From contig NZ_CP108677.1 in NCBI RefSeq assembly GCF_035994945.1, positions 248,001-312,000 on the forward strand: a stretch of DNA of 64,000 nt, written 5' to 3'. The notes beneath the pieces were generated by a model, which saw only the letters and a program-made list of their open reading frames with translations, did not search any database and had not been told where the DNA came from. Source of the stretch: Streptomyces sp. NBC_01216 (GTDB lineage: Bacteria > Actinomycetota > Actinomycetes > Streptomycetales > Streptomycetaceae). A program made the translations under genes and the position numbers. Shown piece after piece: positions 43,045-52,237 of this stretch; the first letter of the stretch is position 1, and each line of letters opens with the position of its first letter.

Positions 43045-43794
43045 TCAGCGCAGCGGGGCGGTGAGCTTACGGACCGCCCCCGGCCTGGTGCCGGACCCGG
43101 GGGTGGTGATGCGGCCCTCGCTCGCATCGGTCGCCGTGCCCGCGTTCACGGCGAGGCTGCATGCCACGGTGTCGGCACCGAGCAGGTAGCTCGTGCGGAA
43201 CGGGTACTGGACGAAGGTCGTCCACCGGGTGCCGCGCGGCTGCGCGGCGGCCTTGCGGCGCAAGGGTTCGCGGCACAGGCGCGCGGCCCCGTCGCGTACG
43301 TCCCGGTCGGAGGCGAAGTCTCCGGTCAGCCTGAGCAGGGCGACGGCCTGGGCGTCGTGCGGCCGGTCGCAGGCGCGGCGCGTGACGGTGCCGGGCGCCG
43401 ACCGGTCGATGTCGAAGCACTCCCCCGCCGTGAGCCGGTGGAAGGGCACGGCCGACGGCGTCGACGGTGTGGTGGAGGGCCGCCGGGAGGTGCGGGGGGA
43501 GGCGGATGCGGTCAGGTGCGGCCGAGTGTGCGAAGGCGACGGTGCGGGGCTGGGCTCGCCCGAGGGATCTCCCGTCGCGAGCCCGCCCTGGGCTGCGGGC
43601 CGCCGCCCGCCCGCCTGGGTGGTCCCGGCGTTCTCGGGCGAACCGCGCCGTGCGGCGTCTCCGGCCCCGCGGTCCCCGGGTTCGTCACCGCCCGCGAGGA
43701 GAGCCGCCGCCCAGAGGGCGACGGCGAGCAGGGTGACGAGCGGCACGAGAAGGTACCGGAGGAACGACGGCTGGTCGGCGGAGAGCGGGGCCAT
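43045..43794 (-). CDS. septum-formation-family membrane protein
   Basis: A 249-residue protein with one N-terminal membrane anchor (FLRYLLVPLVTLLAVALWAAALLAG), a long Ser/Thr/Pro-rich linker (about residues 45-125) and an extracellular domain AGECFDIDRSAPGTVTRRACDRPHDAQAVALLRL... with several cysteines. The pattern G-x-CF-D and C-x-x-PH-x-A is typical of the septum_form domain of actinobacteria. Its role is unknown. ATG 43794 has GAGG upstream; the longer frame is unconserved. Confidence 0.85.
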   Translation of the reverse strand: MAPLSADQPSFLRYLLVPLVTLLAVALWAAALLAGGDEPGDRGAGDAARRGSPENAGTTQAGGRRPAAQGGLATGDPSGEPSPAPSPSHTRPHLTASASPRTSRRPSTTPSTPSAVPFHRLTAGECFDIDRSAPGTVTRRACDRPHDAQAVALLRLTGDFASDRDVRDGAARLCREPLRRKAAAQPRGTRWTTFVQYPFRTSYLLGADTVACSLAVNAGTATDASEGRITTPGSGTRPGAVRKLTAPLR

Positions 43795-43947
43795 GGCCAC
43801 CAGCCTCACCGCGGAGCGGTCATCCGACACACTGTGCGCACGAGTTGAAGCCAGGCTCATACAGAACCGTGACATCCGGCCGGACCGTGAAGACGGCGAG
43901 GCCGTCCGTCGGCGATCGGAGCGCGCGGCGGGCCTGTGCCCCCGCAG

Positions 43948-43993
43948 CGTGCGTGCCAGGGCGTGACCGCCCGGCCAGAGGCCAACCGCCAGG
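43948..43993. repeat. dispersed repeat, copy 2
   Basis: The 26-bp core CGTGCGTGCCAGGGCGTGAC plus CGCCCG at 43948-43973 extends in similarity with copy 3 to 43993. An inner hairpin GGGCG-TGAC-CGCCC is present. It lies 17 bp beyond the folD stop codon. Confidence 0.75.
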
Positions 43994-44010
43994 CTCTCAC
44001 GGGGCGGCGG

Positions 44011-44901
44011 TCAGACGTCGAGCAGTCGCTCGGCCGCCTCGACGGTCTGGGCGAGGAGCACCGCGATCGTCATCGGGCCCACACCGCCGGGTACCGGGGT
44101 GATCAGGGATGCCCGCTCGGCGGCCGACGCGAAGTCGACGTCACCGGTGGTGCCGGCGTTGTACCCGGCGTCGATGACGACCGCGCCGGGCTTGATGTCC
44201 TGCCCTTTGATGAAGTTCGGCCGGCCCACCGCCGCCACGAGCACATCCGCCTCACGGACCACGGAGGAGAGGTCGGTGGTGCGCGAGTGACAGTACGTCA
44301 CGGTGGCGTCGCGACCGAGCAGCAGCAGCCCGGCCGGCTTGCCGAGGATGGCGGAGCGGCCGACGACCACCGCCCGCTTGCCGCTGAGCCCGACGTCGTA
44401 GGCGTCGAGGAGACGCATGATGCCGCCCGGGGTGCAGGAGACGAACCCGGGGAGTCCGAAGCCCATGGCGGCGAACGAGGCCATGGTGACGCCGTCCACG
44501 TCCTTCGCCGGGGCGATGGCCTCGAAAGCGGCACGCTCGTCGATGTGCGGGCCGACCGGATGCTGCAGCAGGATGCCGTGGACCCCGGGGTCCACGGAGA
44601 GCGCGGTGATCGCGGTGATCGCGGCGACGAGTTCCCCGGTCGTGGTCTCGGCGGGGAGTTCGACGTGCCGGAAGCGGATTCCGGCCTTCGCGCAGCGGTT
44701 GCGCTTCATCTTCACGTAGGTGACGGAGGCGGGATCAGCGCCGACGAGCACGGTGGCGAGGCACGGCGTGACGCCGGTGCGACGGAAGACCTCCGCGGCG
44801 CGGGCCGGGCCGAGGGCGGAGACGGACAGGCGGCGAGGACGAACACCGGCCGGGGTACGGGAGCCGGGACGTCCGGACGCTTGTCGACGGCCCGCGCACA
44901 C
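44011..44901 (-). CDS. folD: FolD-type methylenetetrahydrofolate dehydrogenase/cyclohydrolase, unusual N-terminus
   Basis: A bifunctional one-carbon enzyme: dehydrogenation of 5,10-methylene-THF and hydrolysis of methenyl-THF. Core motifs are present: ATVLVGADPASVTYVKMKRNRCAKAGI with the catalytic Tyr and Lys, HGILLQHPVGPHIDE, and the NADP part VVVGRSAILGKPAGLLLL with TPVPGGVGPMTIAVLL. The expected first residues (a Met...DG..A helix) are absent; the frame instead reads GVRPRRLSVSALGPARAAEVF with no ribosome binding site, so the true start is not found and an N-terminal alteration is likely. The divergent GAF regulator starts at 44949. Confidence 0.75.
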   Translation of the reverse strand: MCAGRRQASGRPGSRTPAGVRPRRLSVSALGPARAAEVFRRTGVTPCLATVLVGADPASVTYVKMKRNRCAKAGIRFRHVELPAETTTGELVAAITAITALSVDPGVHGILLQHPVGPHIDERAAFEAIAPAKDVDGVTMASFAAMGFGLPGFVSCTPGGIMRLLDAYDVGLSGKRAVVVGRSAILGKPAGLLLLGRDATVTYCHSRTTDLSSVVREADVLVAAVGRPNFIKGQDIKPGAVVIDAGYNAGTTGDVDFASAAERASLITPVPGGVGPMTIAVLLAQTVEAAERLLDV

Positions 44902-44948
44902 CTCACGATGACTCTCACGGAACGGACGACCTCACCGGGGAGGCCGAG

Positions 44949-46352
44949 TTGACCGATGCCTGGGTGGCGGCGCACGTCGACGCGCGGGGAGCGGCGCCGC
45001 CGGACGCCGGAGCGGTACGCAGGGCGCACGAGGCGTTCACAGCGCGCGGCCGGACGCGACTGTCCCCGGTCCGGCCGCTGGTCGCGGAGTCCTGGCGGCG
45101 CTCGGCACGCGCACGGGTCAGTCCGGACGGGGTCGCCGGGGTCGAGCTGGACGAGGAGGAGCTCGCCGGGCAGCGCGAGGACCACCCGCTGTCCGCCGCG
45201 ATGCCGGTGATCCGCGAGCTGATGGGCGCGTACGCGCGGGACGGGGAACATCTGCTCGCGGTCTGCGACGCGGCGGGGCGGATGCTGTGGGTGGAGGGGC
45301 ACGCGGCGACGCTGCGCCGGGCGCGGGCCATGAACTTCGTCGCCGGGTCCCGCTGGTCGGAATCGGCCGTCGGGACCAACGCGCCGGGAACCGCGATCGT
45401 GACGGACCGGCCGGTGCAGGTGTTCACCGCGGAGCACTTCCGGCGGCAGGTCCAGGCATGGACCTGCGCCGCCGCTCCCGTTCACGATCCGCACACCGGG
45501 CGTCTGCTGGGCGCCGTCGACATCACCGGCGGAGAACGGCTGAACCACCCGCACAGCCTGGCGTTCGTCCAGGCGGTGGCGCGGGCCGCCGAAGGCCACC
45601 TGGCCCTGCTCGGACCCGCTCCGGCCACGGACCGGGTCCGGCTCACGGCGCTCGGCCGCGACGAGGCCCTGCTGACGACGGCCGGCCGCGGACTCCGCCT
45701 CGGCCGCCGCCACAGCGAGATCCTGGTGGTGCTCGCCCACCATCCGGAAGGGTTGACCGGCGACGAACTCCTGGTACGGCTCTACGAGGACGAGTCGATC
45801 ACCCCGGTCACGCTGCGCGCCGAGCTGTCCCGGCTGCGCGGGCTGCTGGGCCCCGAGGTGCTGCGCTCGCGCCCGTACCGTCTGGCCGGGCCGGTGGACG
45901 CGGACTTCACGATGGTGGACCGGCGGCTCGGTTCCGGTGCGCTGTCGGCCGCGCTCGGCTCGTACGCGGGCCCGTTGCTGCCCGGTTCGCGCGCTCCCGC
46001 CGTCGTACGGATGCGCGAGCGGCTTGCAGGCCAGCTGCGCGCGGCGCTGCTCGACCGGGCCGATCCGGCGCTGCTCGCCGACTGGACGTACAGCCCGTGG
46101 GGTGAGGACGACGTGGAGGTGTGGCGGGCGCTGTCCAGGGTGGTCCCGGCGTCGGTACGTCCGCCGGTACTCGCCCGGCTGAACGCTCTGGACGAGGAAC
46201 TGGGCACCGGGACGGCCGCTTCGACGGGTGCGACCGGGACCCCGGAGGGATCGCCGGGCGGGACGGGGACAAGGGGTGGGACGAGGAGGTCCGGCGGGAA
46301 CGTCCGCGGCGCAACGGGGTCGCAACGTCCCGGTCCGCAGACTCGGCGGTGA
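44949..46352 (+). CDS. GAF-domain transcriptional regulator, AcoR-like
   Basis: A 467-residue regulator starting at TTG with GGGGAGG about five bases upstream; no ATG or GTG is suitably placed. Residues about 75-225 are a GAF sensor domain (MNFVAGSRWSESAVGTNAPGTAIVTDRPVQVFTAEHF, WTCAAAPVHDPHTGRLLGAVDITGG). The last part has a winged-helix-like region (LRLGRRHSEILVVLAHHPEGLTGDELLVRLYEDESITPVTLRAELSRLRGLLG). The gene is 45 bp before an aldehyde dehydrogenase, as in Streptomyces loci for acetaldehyde metabolism, so it should control that enzyme. The C-terminus is low-complexity. Confidence 0.88.
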   Translation: MTDAWVAAHVDARGAAPPDAGAVRRAHEAFTARGRTRLSPVRPLVAESWRRSARARVSPDGVAGVELDEEELAGQREDHPLSAAMPVIRELMGAYARDGEHLLAVCDAAGRMLWVEGHAATLRRARAMNFVAGSRWSESAVGTNAPGTAIVTDRPVQVFTAEHFRRQVQAWTCAAAPVHDPHTGRLLGAVDITGGERLNHPHSLAFVQAVARAAEGHLALLGPAPATDRVRLTALGRDEALLTTAGRGLRLGRRHSEILVVLAHHPEGLTGDELLVRLYEDESITPVTLRAELSRLRGLLGPEVLRSRPYRLAGPVDADFTMVDRRLGSGALSAALGSYAGPLLPGSRAPAVVRMRERLAGQLRAALLDRADPALLADWTYSPWGEDDVEVWRALSRVVPASVRPPVLARLNALDEELGTGTAASTGATGTPEGSPGGTGTRGGTRRSGGNVRGATGSQRPGPQTRR

Positions 46353-46397
46353 GCGCCTGCCAGGGACGGCCGGCGCTGTCCGAGGGAGGCCATGTCC

Positions 46398-47921
46398 ATG
46401 ACCCGTTACGCCGCACCCGGTACCGAGGGCGCGATCATGTCGTACCAGGCCCGCTACGACCACTGGATCGGCGGGGAGTTCGTCGCCCCGGTCCGCGGCG
46501 GGTACTTCGAGAACCCGAGCCCGGTCGACGGCCGTCCCTTCACCGAGATCGCCCGCGGCACGGCCGAGGACGTCGAGCGGGCTCTGGACGCGGCCCACGC
46601 GGCGGCTCCGGCGTGGGGACGCACCGCTGCGAGCGAGCGGTCAGGCGTCCTCCTGCGGATCGCGGACCGGATGGAAGCGCATCTGGAAGAACTGGCGGTC
46701 GCCGAGAGCTGGGAGAACGGCAAACCGGTCCGCGAGACACTGGCCGCCGACATCCCCCTGGCCATCGACCACTTCCGCTACTTCGCCGGGGCGTTGCGCG
46801 GTCAGGAGGGCACGCTCAGCGAGATCGACGGCGACACCGTCGCCTACCACTTCCACGAGCCGCTGGGCGTCGTCGCGCAGATCATTCCGTGGAACTTCCC
46901 GATCCTGATGGCGGTCTGGAAGCTGGCTCCGGCGCTCGCCGCGGGCAACGCGGTCGTGCTCAAGCCGGCCGAACAGACTCCGGCCTCCGTGCACTTCTGG
47001 ATGAGCCTGATCGCCGACCTGCTGCCGCCCGGCGTGGTCAACATCGTCAACGGCTTCGGAGCGGAGGCGGGCAAGCCGCTCGCCTCCTCACCGCGCGTCG
47101 CGAAGATCGCCTTCACGGGCGAGACCACGACGGGGCGGCTGATCATGCAGTACGCCTCGGAGAACATCAAGCCCGTGACGCTGGAACTGGGCGGCAAGTC
47201 GCCGAACATCTTCTTCGACGACGTGTGGGCGGAGGACGACGACTTCCGCGACAAGGCCCTGGAGGGATTCACGATGTTCGCCCTGAACCAGGGCGAGGTC
47301 TGCACGTGTCCGTCCCGGGCGCTGATCCAGCGCGGCCACTACGACGAGTTCCTGGAGGCGGCGGTCGCCCGCACGGAGAAGATCCTGCCGGGCCACCCCC
47401 TGGACACCGACACGATGATCGGCGCTCAGGCGTCGAACGACCAACTCCACAAGATCCTCTCCTACATGGACATCGGACGGCAGGAGGGCGCCAAGATCCT
47501 GACGGGAGGCCGCCGGATCGAGTACGACGGCGAACTGGCGGGCGGCTACTACGTCGAGCCGACCATCTTCGTGGGCGACAACCGCATGCGGGTCTTCCAG
47601 GAGGAGATCTTCGGCCCGGTCGTCGCCGTCACCCCCTTCACCGACTTCGACGACGCGATCCACACGGCGAACGACACCCTCTACGGCCTCGGCGCGGGAG
47701 TCTGGACACGCGACGCCGGCACCGCCTACCGCGCGGGCCGCTCGATCCAGGCGGGTCGCGTCTGGACGAACTGCTACCACGCCTACCCGGCCCACTCCGC
47801 TTTCGGCGGCTACAAGCAGTCCGGCATCGGCCGCGAGACGCACAAGATGATGCTGGACCACTACCAGCAGACGAAGAACCTGCTGGTGAGCTACTCACCG
47901 AAAAAGCTCGGCTTCTTCTAG
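46398..47921 (+). CDS. NAD+-dependent aldehyde dehydrogenase (acetaldehyde dehydrogenase, ExaC-like)
   Basis: A 507-residue enzyme that oxidises aldehydes to acids with NAD+. The conserved Glu is in [10 protein letters not shown] and the nucleophile in [11 protein letters not shown]; the cofactor motif is [11 protein letters not shown]. The motifs [21 protein letters not shown] and [10 protein letters not shown] fit. The short Ile/Met-rich active-site and C-terminal [24 protein letters not shown] match the AldA/ExaC branch that uses acetaldehyde. I chose ATG 46398 (GGAGG eight bases upstream); ATG 46392 is too close. The gene ends at a strong terminator. Confidence 0.93.
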   Translation: MTRYAAPGTEGAIMSYQARYDHWIGGEFVAPVRGGYFENPSPVDGRPFTEIARGTAEDVERALDAAHAAAPAWGRTAASERSGVLLRIADRMEAHLEELAVAESWENGKPVRETLAADIPLAIDHFRYFAGALRGQEGTLSEIDGDTVAYHFHEPLGVVAQIIPWNFPILMAVWKLAPALAAGNAVVLKPAEQTPASVHFWMSLIADLLPPGVVNIVNGFGAEAGKPLASSPRVAKIAFTGETTTGRLIMQYASENIKPVTLELGGKSPNIFFDDVWAEDDDFRDKALEGFTMFALNQGEVCTCPSRALIQRGHYDEFLEAAVARTEKILPGHPLDTDTMIGAQASNDQLHKILSYMDIGRQEGAKILTGGRRIEYDGELAGGYYVEPTIFVGDNRMRVFQEEIFGPVVAVTPFTDFDDAIHTANDTLYGLGAGVWTRDAGTAYRAGRSIQAGRVWTNCYHAYPAHSAFGGYKQSGIGRETHKMMLDHYQQTKNLLVSYSPKKLGFF

Positions 47922-47934
47922 CTGCACGAAAGAT

Positions 47935-47970
47935 GGCGCCTGACCTGGGGTTTTCCCCGGGTCAGGCGCC
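47935..47970 (+). terminator. terminator after the aldehyde dehydrogenase gene
   Basis: GGCGCCTGACC (47935-47945) pairs perfectly with GGTCAGGCGCC (47960-47970) around a 14-base loop, then TTCTTGG follows. It begins 14 bp after the stop codon. Confidence 0.85.
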
Positions 47971-48093
47971 TTCTTGGAGTGCACGGCCCCTCCCATGGGG
48001 GAGGTGTCGAAATACCCCCCTTCTTCCAGTTCATCCCACCGGTATCCCAGTCCTGACCGGCAGTTCCGGGCCATACACGGGCCAGATTGCGGC

Positions 48094-48989
48094 TCAGCCC
48101 TTGGGGCTGCTGTCTTCGCTGCGCCGGCTCCACTCCTGCATCGACTCCTCGATGAGCCGGTTGGAATGCTCCTGAAGACCGTCCAGAAACTTGGCGTAGT
48201 ACTGGAAGAGCACTTGGATGCTCTGGCCGGCCCGGCGCGCGCATTCGGCAGGATCCACGCCGGAGTGCAGCCAGAACGAGATCCCGGCGTGCCGGAGGTC
48301 ATAGGGCCTCTTGGCGAGGAGCGTCGGCTGCTCATGGGGAGTCAGGACCTTCTTGCGGGCCCGCTCCCACGTCTTGCCGTAGGCCGCTGCATCAACGTAG
48401 CCGCCGGCCTCATTGCGAAACACTCGGCCATCGGGCGCCACGTCGAAGCGATCGACGTGTTTTCGCAGTGTGTGCACGAACGACGGCGGTACCGGCACGG
48501 GACGTGTGGCCTTGATGGCTCGCCGCTTCAAGGAGTGCACTTCGTGGACCGAGCCATCGTCCGTCCACTCCTTGCCGGCCGTGACGACACCTCCGCTCAG
48601 GTTGAGCATGCCCCAGCCGCTCTTCGGTAGATGGCACTGTGAGATCTGCAGGTGGATGACCTCCGCCGGACGCATGGCCGCGTAGTACATGCAGCCGAAG
48701 AACGCCTCAAGGTGCGGGCCGCGGCCCTGTTGTTTGCCAACAGCGGTCAGCAGGCGAGCAACCTGGGTCGGGTTCGGCACGCAGGCCGGGTCCACTTCCT
48801 CGCTCACCCCAGGAGCCTGCCACTTGACCCTTGCGAGCGGATTCTCCGCGAAGTATCCCTTGTCGACGGCAGTTCCGAGGACTCGCTGAAGGCCGATCGC
48901 TTCCGCAGGGCGGTCTTCGCCGCGGCGGACTCTCCGTCGATCTTCCGGCCGAGCGCGTCCAACGCCCTGCGCACGACGTCTGGTTCCAT
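48094..48989 (-). pseudogene. tyrosine-recombinase integrase, N-terminally truncated and frameshifted
   Basis: The catalytic domain (48094-48807 and beyond) has AAMRPAEVIHL (first Arg), RPYDLRHAGISFWLHSGVDP (HxxR region) and LFQYYAKFL with the Tyr. Upstream in the next frame is MEPDVVRRALDALGRKIDGESAAAKTALRKR, then in the first frame IGLQRVLGTAVDKGYFAENPLARVKWQAPGVSEEVD: one missing base near 48898 breaks the gene. Compared with similar Streptomyces integrases, about 130 N-terminal residues are absent, ending at the next gene. A relic of an old integrated plasmid or element. Confidence 0.85.
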
Positions 48990-49021
48990 CAGCTCACTGA
49001 CGGGCAGGGAGTGCCCCCGAG

Positions 49022-49405
49022 GTGTCGCTGCAGGAACTCATCCGGGACATCGTCGAGTCCCAGCAGGCCGGTGACGCGTCCAACGCGCTCCTCGGCTCCG
49101 TCCAGCGCGGCCACGACGCGGGCCCGATGGTCCGCCTCCAGGAACTACTTGAAACCGGCGCCCAGTTCGCCGGTGCGCTGGAGACCGTGCAGGGCCGGCA
49201 GATCGCCGTCCGGCTCGCCGCACTCGGTCGGCAGATCGAGTTTCTCACCCGCGAAGTCGAAGAGGCGGCCGAGGACCTCGGCGCGACCGTCGCCGTCCTG
49301 CCGCCGCACCGCACTCCCGTGCCGCGCTTCCGCCCCCGACCTGCCGTGGACACCACCCCGCCCACGCCGCCGCCGCGCACCAGCACGGCCGCCCGCCACC
49401 GCTGA
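49022..49405 (+). CDS. hypothetical helical protein
   Basis: A 127-residue protein from a GTG: MSLQELIRDIVESQQAGDASNALLGSVQRGHDAGPMVRLQELLETGAQFAGALETVQGRQIAVRLAALGRQIEFLTREVEEAAEDLGATVAVLP, with a Pro-rich tail. The middle is a long amphipathic helix. There is no recognised family. It begins where the integrase relic ends and is followed 29 bp later by the MFS relic. Confidence 0.5.
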   Translation: MSLQELIRDIVESQQAGDASNALLGSVQRGHDAGPMVRLQELLETGAQFAGALETVQGRQIAVRLAALGRQIEFLTREVEEAAEDLGATVAVLPPHRTPVPRFRPRPAVDTTPPTPPPRTSTAARHR

Positions 49406-49434
49406 GGCGTCGCCTCCCTGAGAGAAAGCCCTTC

Positions 49435-49866
49435 TTGTCCCTGACCGCACCCCCGGCCCCCGCCCCGCGCATCACCTACGGCGCAGTGCTGGGCAGCCCG
49501 TACGTCACCCGCCTGCTCGGCGGCACCCTCGCCAGCCGCCTCCCCAACGGCATGGCACCCGTCGCCATCCTCCTGTGGGCCACCACGAACGGCGGCAGCA
49601 TCGCCTTCGGCGGGCTGCTCAGCGCCCTGTACGGGCTGTCCTCCGCGCTGGCCCAGCCGGTCAAGGGACGCCTCATGGACCGCACCAGCGAGGCGTACGC
49701 GTGGCTGATCCTGGCGATCGGCACTGGGCAGTCCGTCGGCACCGCCCTGGCCGGACGCCTCGCCGAGCAGCCCCTCACCACCGCAGCGCTCCCTGCCGCC
49801 GGCGCGGCCTTCGCGCTCGTCGTCCTGCTCGCCGCACGTCGGCGCCTCGGTCCCGCGGCCGCTTGA
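49435..49866 (+). pseudogene. MFS transporter with a large internal deletion
   Basis: The first 80 residues (VLGSPYVTRLLGGTLASRLPNGMAPVAILLWATTNGGSIAFGGLLSALYGLSSALAQPVKGRLMDRT) are the N-terminal helices and the next 60 (EAYAWLILAIGTGQSVGTALAGRLAEQPLTTAALPAAGAAFALVVLLAARRR) are the last two helices of an MFS protein of normally about 400 residues. The join is in frame near residue 80, and the middle six to eight helices are gone. The start is TTG. It cannot work as a transporter. Confidence 0.7.
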
Positions 49867-49963
49867 ACCGCCGTGGTCGGCACCGCCGCCCGCTCGGGGT
49901 TCGGCACAAGACGCCCTGATCCAGGGCGCCCCCAAGTTCCAACCGTTTTGAGGAGATCTTTCC

Positions 49964-50206
49964 ATGGCCGTTATCGGTAAGCCCGGCTATCGCTGGACGC
50001 GGAATACCACTGGCCAAGCAGTCAGTGATCAGCGCCCGAGTCCATCTCGTCGAGGGGCGTCAATCGCCGGTGGGACGCCACGTACGAGCGCGGCGCACGG
50101 CGATCTCACCGCAGACGACGGCGACGACGAGGCCGCCGAGGGCGATGAGAAGGGAGCCGGTGGCGACGAGGCCGGCGGAGAGTTCGCCGCCGTCGCCGAT
50201 GGATAG
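49964..50206 (+). CDS. possible truncated small gene with a strong ribosome binding site
   Basis: The start MAVIGKPGYRWTRNTTGQAVS is preceded by GAGGAGATC at a good distance, which suggests genuine translation. From about residue 22 the frame runs into the 3' end of the permease gene on the other strand and becomes Ala/Asp/Gly-rich antisense-like sequence, so only the first 20-25 residues may be original. It could be the head of a deleted gene. Confidence 0.3.
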   Translation: MAVIGKPGYRWTRNTTGQAVSDQRPSPSRRGASIAGGTPRTSAAHGDLTADDGDDEAAEGDEKGAGGDEAGGEFAAVADG

Positions 50207-52237
50207 GAGCATTTGTCCGAGCACGTAGGTGGCAGCACCGGCTCCGACGCCGACGACTGCGAGCGGGACAGAAAGGTTCCAGAAGGCGACCTGCACGTAG
50301 AAGCGTCGGTCGTTGCGGAACGAGGCGATCGGGCCGAGACCACGTGCCTGGTCGTCGAAGACGGATGCTGCACCCACCACCCCGGCAAGGACGAGGGCCG
50401 CAAGGCCGATGAGTGCCGCGTCCAGGACCCATTTGACGTATCCGGCTCGTGCCTGTGCCCCCAGCATTCCGGCCTCCACGGGCACGTCGAGCATGGGCAT
50501 GCCCAGGGTGCGATAGGCGGCTTCCCAGACACGGTCGGCTCCCGCGTCGCCCTCCGTGTTGAAGACGACGAGCGAGACCTTCTCGGGATCCGTGATGCCC
50601 GGGTGGCTGGACGTGACATTCACCCTGTCCGGGGTGAGCCCGAGGACGGCCAGCGCTCTCTGCGGTCCAGGTCCGATGTTCTTGATGACACCGGTCAGTG
50701 CAGTGCTCTTCTTGGGGCAGGTTGTCATCGGGCCGAAGAAGGCCAGGGACGTGCAGTTGCCGGAGAACACGACCCTGTCGTTCTCCGAGTACAAGAGAAC
50801 CGAGGGCTGTCCGGGAAGATCCTTGCGGAGCCGGTCGAACCGGGAGGGGTCGCCGGAGGCGTTGATCAGGATCGCGTTGCGGTCCGTTGCGCCAGCCAGT
50901 TGCTTGGCGACGATTTCCGGTCCTTCGAGCTGGCTGGTGACGACCTGCCCCAGTGTTGTCAGTCCCAGTCCCACGATCATGGATGCGCTGAGCACAGCGA
51001 GGACGACCGGGCGGGCCGCGAGCCACCGTCCGGCGATCAGCCCAGCAGGGCCACCCCGGCGAGCGGAGAAGGACGCAATGGCCGAACCCAGCGCACCCGA
51101 CAGACGCCCCCCGAGGCTCGGCAGGACACCAAGTACGAGCACGGCGCCCAGGAAGAACACGACCCTGCCTGGACCGTCCGCGCGCCATGTTCCGTACAGG
51201 CACAGTGCGGTTCCCGCCCCGCACAGGATCCAGGTCGTTCGGCCCGATGCCGTCTTGGTCTGTTGGGGGCGCGTGGAGGTCCGCTTGGGCGGCCTGGCGT
51301 ACCGCAGGGCGCTGACGCCCGCGATGAGTGCGGCCGTGGCCACGATCAGGACAGGGAGCCAGGGGCGTACACGGGCCAGATCACCAGCGGCGACGGTATG
51401 CCCCGTGAAGGGAAGGCGGATGTCCCAGAACGTCGTCGCCCAGGCCGTGGCCGCGGCCAGCAGTGAACCCGCGGCCACGGGGACAGCGGCCTCACCGATC
51501 ACCACGAGGAGGCGCGACAGGCGAGAAGCACCGAGGGCTTCGAGCATGGAGATACGGCGGTCCCGCAGCTCCGAGCCACCGCGCACGACGACTACGAGAG
51601 CGGCTGTCGTCGGCAGCACCGTGAACAGCAACAGCAGCACCCACAAGTCCACCGGGGATCGCTCGAACTGGTGACTGACCGTGAAATAGTCGAGGAACTG
51701 AGATCCCGGACGCCCGAAGCCAGAGATGAAGGTGTTAAGGGTCGTCTCATCGAAGATCCCCTCGATGGGGGAGCGGGTGTAGACGAGCAGCTCATCGGGC
51801 TCGGTCAGGCCCTGCCGCCCGATGGTTCCCGCCATGGTGCCGTAGCGAGAGACGAGCACCCCGTCGGCATGCCTGGCAGCCTGCGGGGACAGGAACACCT
51901 CGCCCTTCTCAGGCCACCGGTCAAGGCCGGGAGGAGGGGCAGCGGAGGCGCTCAGAGGCTCGGTGAAGATCACGGACACCGCTTCGCCATCCGCGTAGTC
52001 CGGACGTTCAAGCCATCGGGCCACGGCTTCCTGCCGCTGGTCGGTCAGGACCGGAGAGCGGGCATCCTGCCTCTCCTGTCTGGCCTCCAGGCTGGCATCC
52101 ACCGCCAGGAGACTCCAGGTCACCATCAGGACAAGGAAGGATGCGGCGAAGAGCCCGAAGCGGTGCACCAGTCCGGACGCACCACTCGCCCGCCCCACGC
52201 GGTGTCCCAGACGGAGCATCGCCAGATGCCTGTTCAC
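50060..52237 (-). CDS. FtsX-like ABC transporter permease
   Basis: A 725-residue MacB/FtsX-type permease. About ten hydrophobic segments are seen: one at residue 27 (FGLFAASFLVLMVTWSLLAV), a large outer domain with about residues 50-195, a cluster from 195 to 430, a second outer domain with two cysteines (SGNCTSLAFFGPMTTCPKK) and a last cluster from about 600. This double-outer-domain layout serves export of peptides or lipoproteins, or resistance to peptides. Its start codon overlaps the ATPase stop (ATGA). GC is lower than in neighbouring housekeeping genes. Confidence 0.88.
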   Translation of the reverse strand: MNRHLAMLRLGHRVGRASGASGLVHRFGLFAASFLVLMVTWSLLAVDASLEARQERQDARSPVLTDQRQEAVARWLERPDYADGEAVSVIFTEPLSASAAPPPGLDRWPEKGEVFLSPQAARHADGVLVSRYGTMAGTIGRQGLTEPDELLVYTRSPIEGIFDETTLNTFISGFGRPGSQFLDYFTVSHQFERSPVDLWVLLLLFTVLPTTAALVVVVRGGSELRDRRISMLEALGASRLSRLLVVIGEAAVPVAAGSLLAAATAWATTFWDIRLPFTGHTVAAGDLARVRPWLPVLIVATAALIAGVSALRYARPPKRTSTRPQQTKTASGRTTWILCGAGTALCLYGTWRADGPGRVVFFLGAVLVLGVLPSLGGRLSGALGSAIASFSARRGGPAGLIAGRWLAARPVVLAVLSASMIVGLGLTTLGQVVTSQLEGPEIVAKQLAGATDRNAILINASGDPSRFDRLRKDLPGQPSVLLYSENDRVVFSGNCTSLAFFGPMTTCPKKSTALTGVIKNIGPGPQRALAVLGLTPDRVNVTSSHPGITDPEKVSLVVFNTEGDAGADRVWEAAYRTLGMPMLDVPVEAGMLGAQARAGYVKWVLDAALIGLAALVLAGVVGAASVFDDQARGLGPIASFRNDRRFYVQVAFWNLSVPLAVVGVGAGAATYVLGQMLLSIGDGGELSAGLVATGSLLIALGGLVVAVVCGEIAVRRARTWRPTGD

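Noticed and set aside
44589..44620. A 9-bp tandem duplication within folD giving AITAIT
   Set aside because: It is in frame and lies in a variable helix, so no functional meaning is evident.
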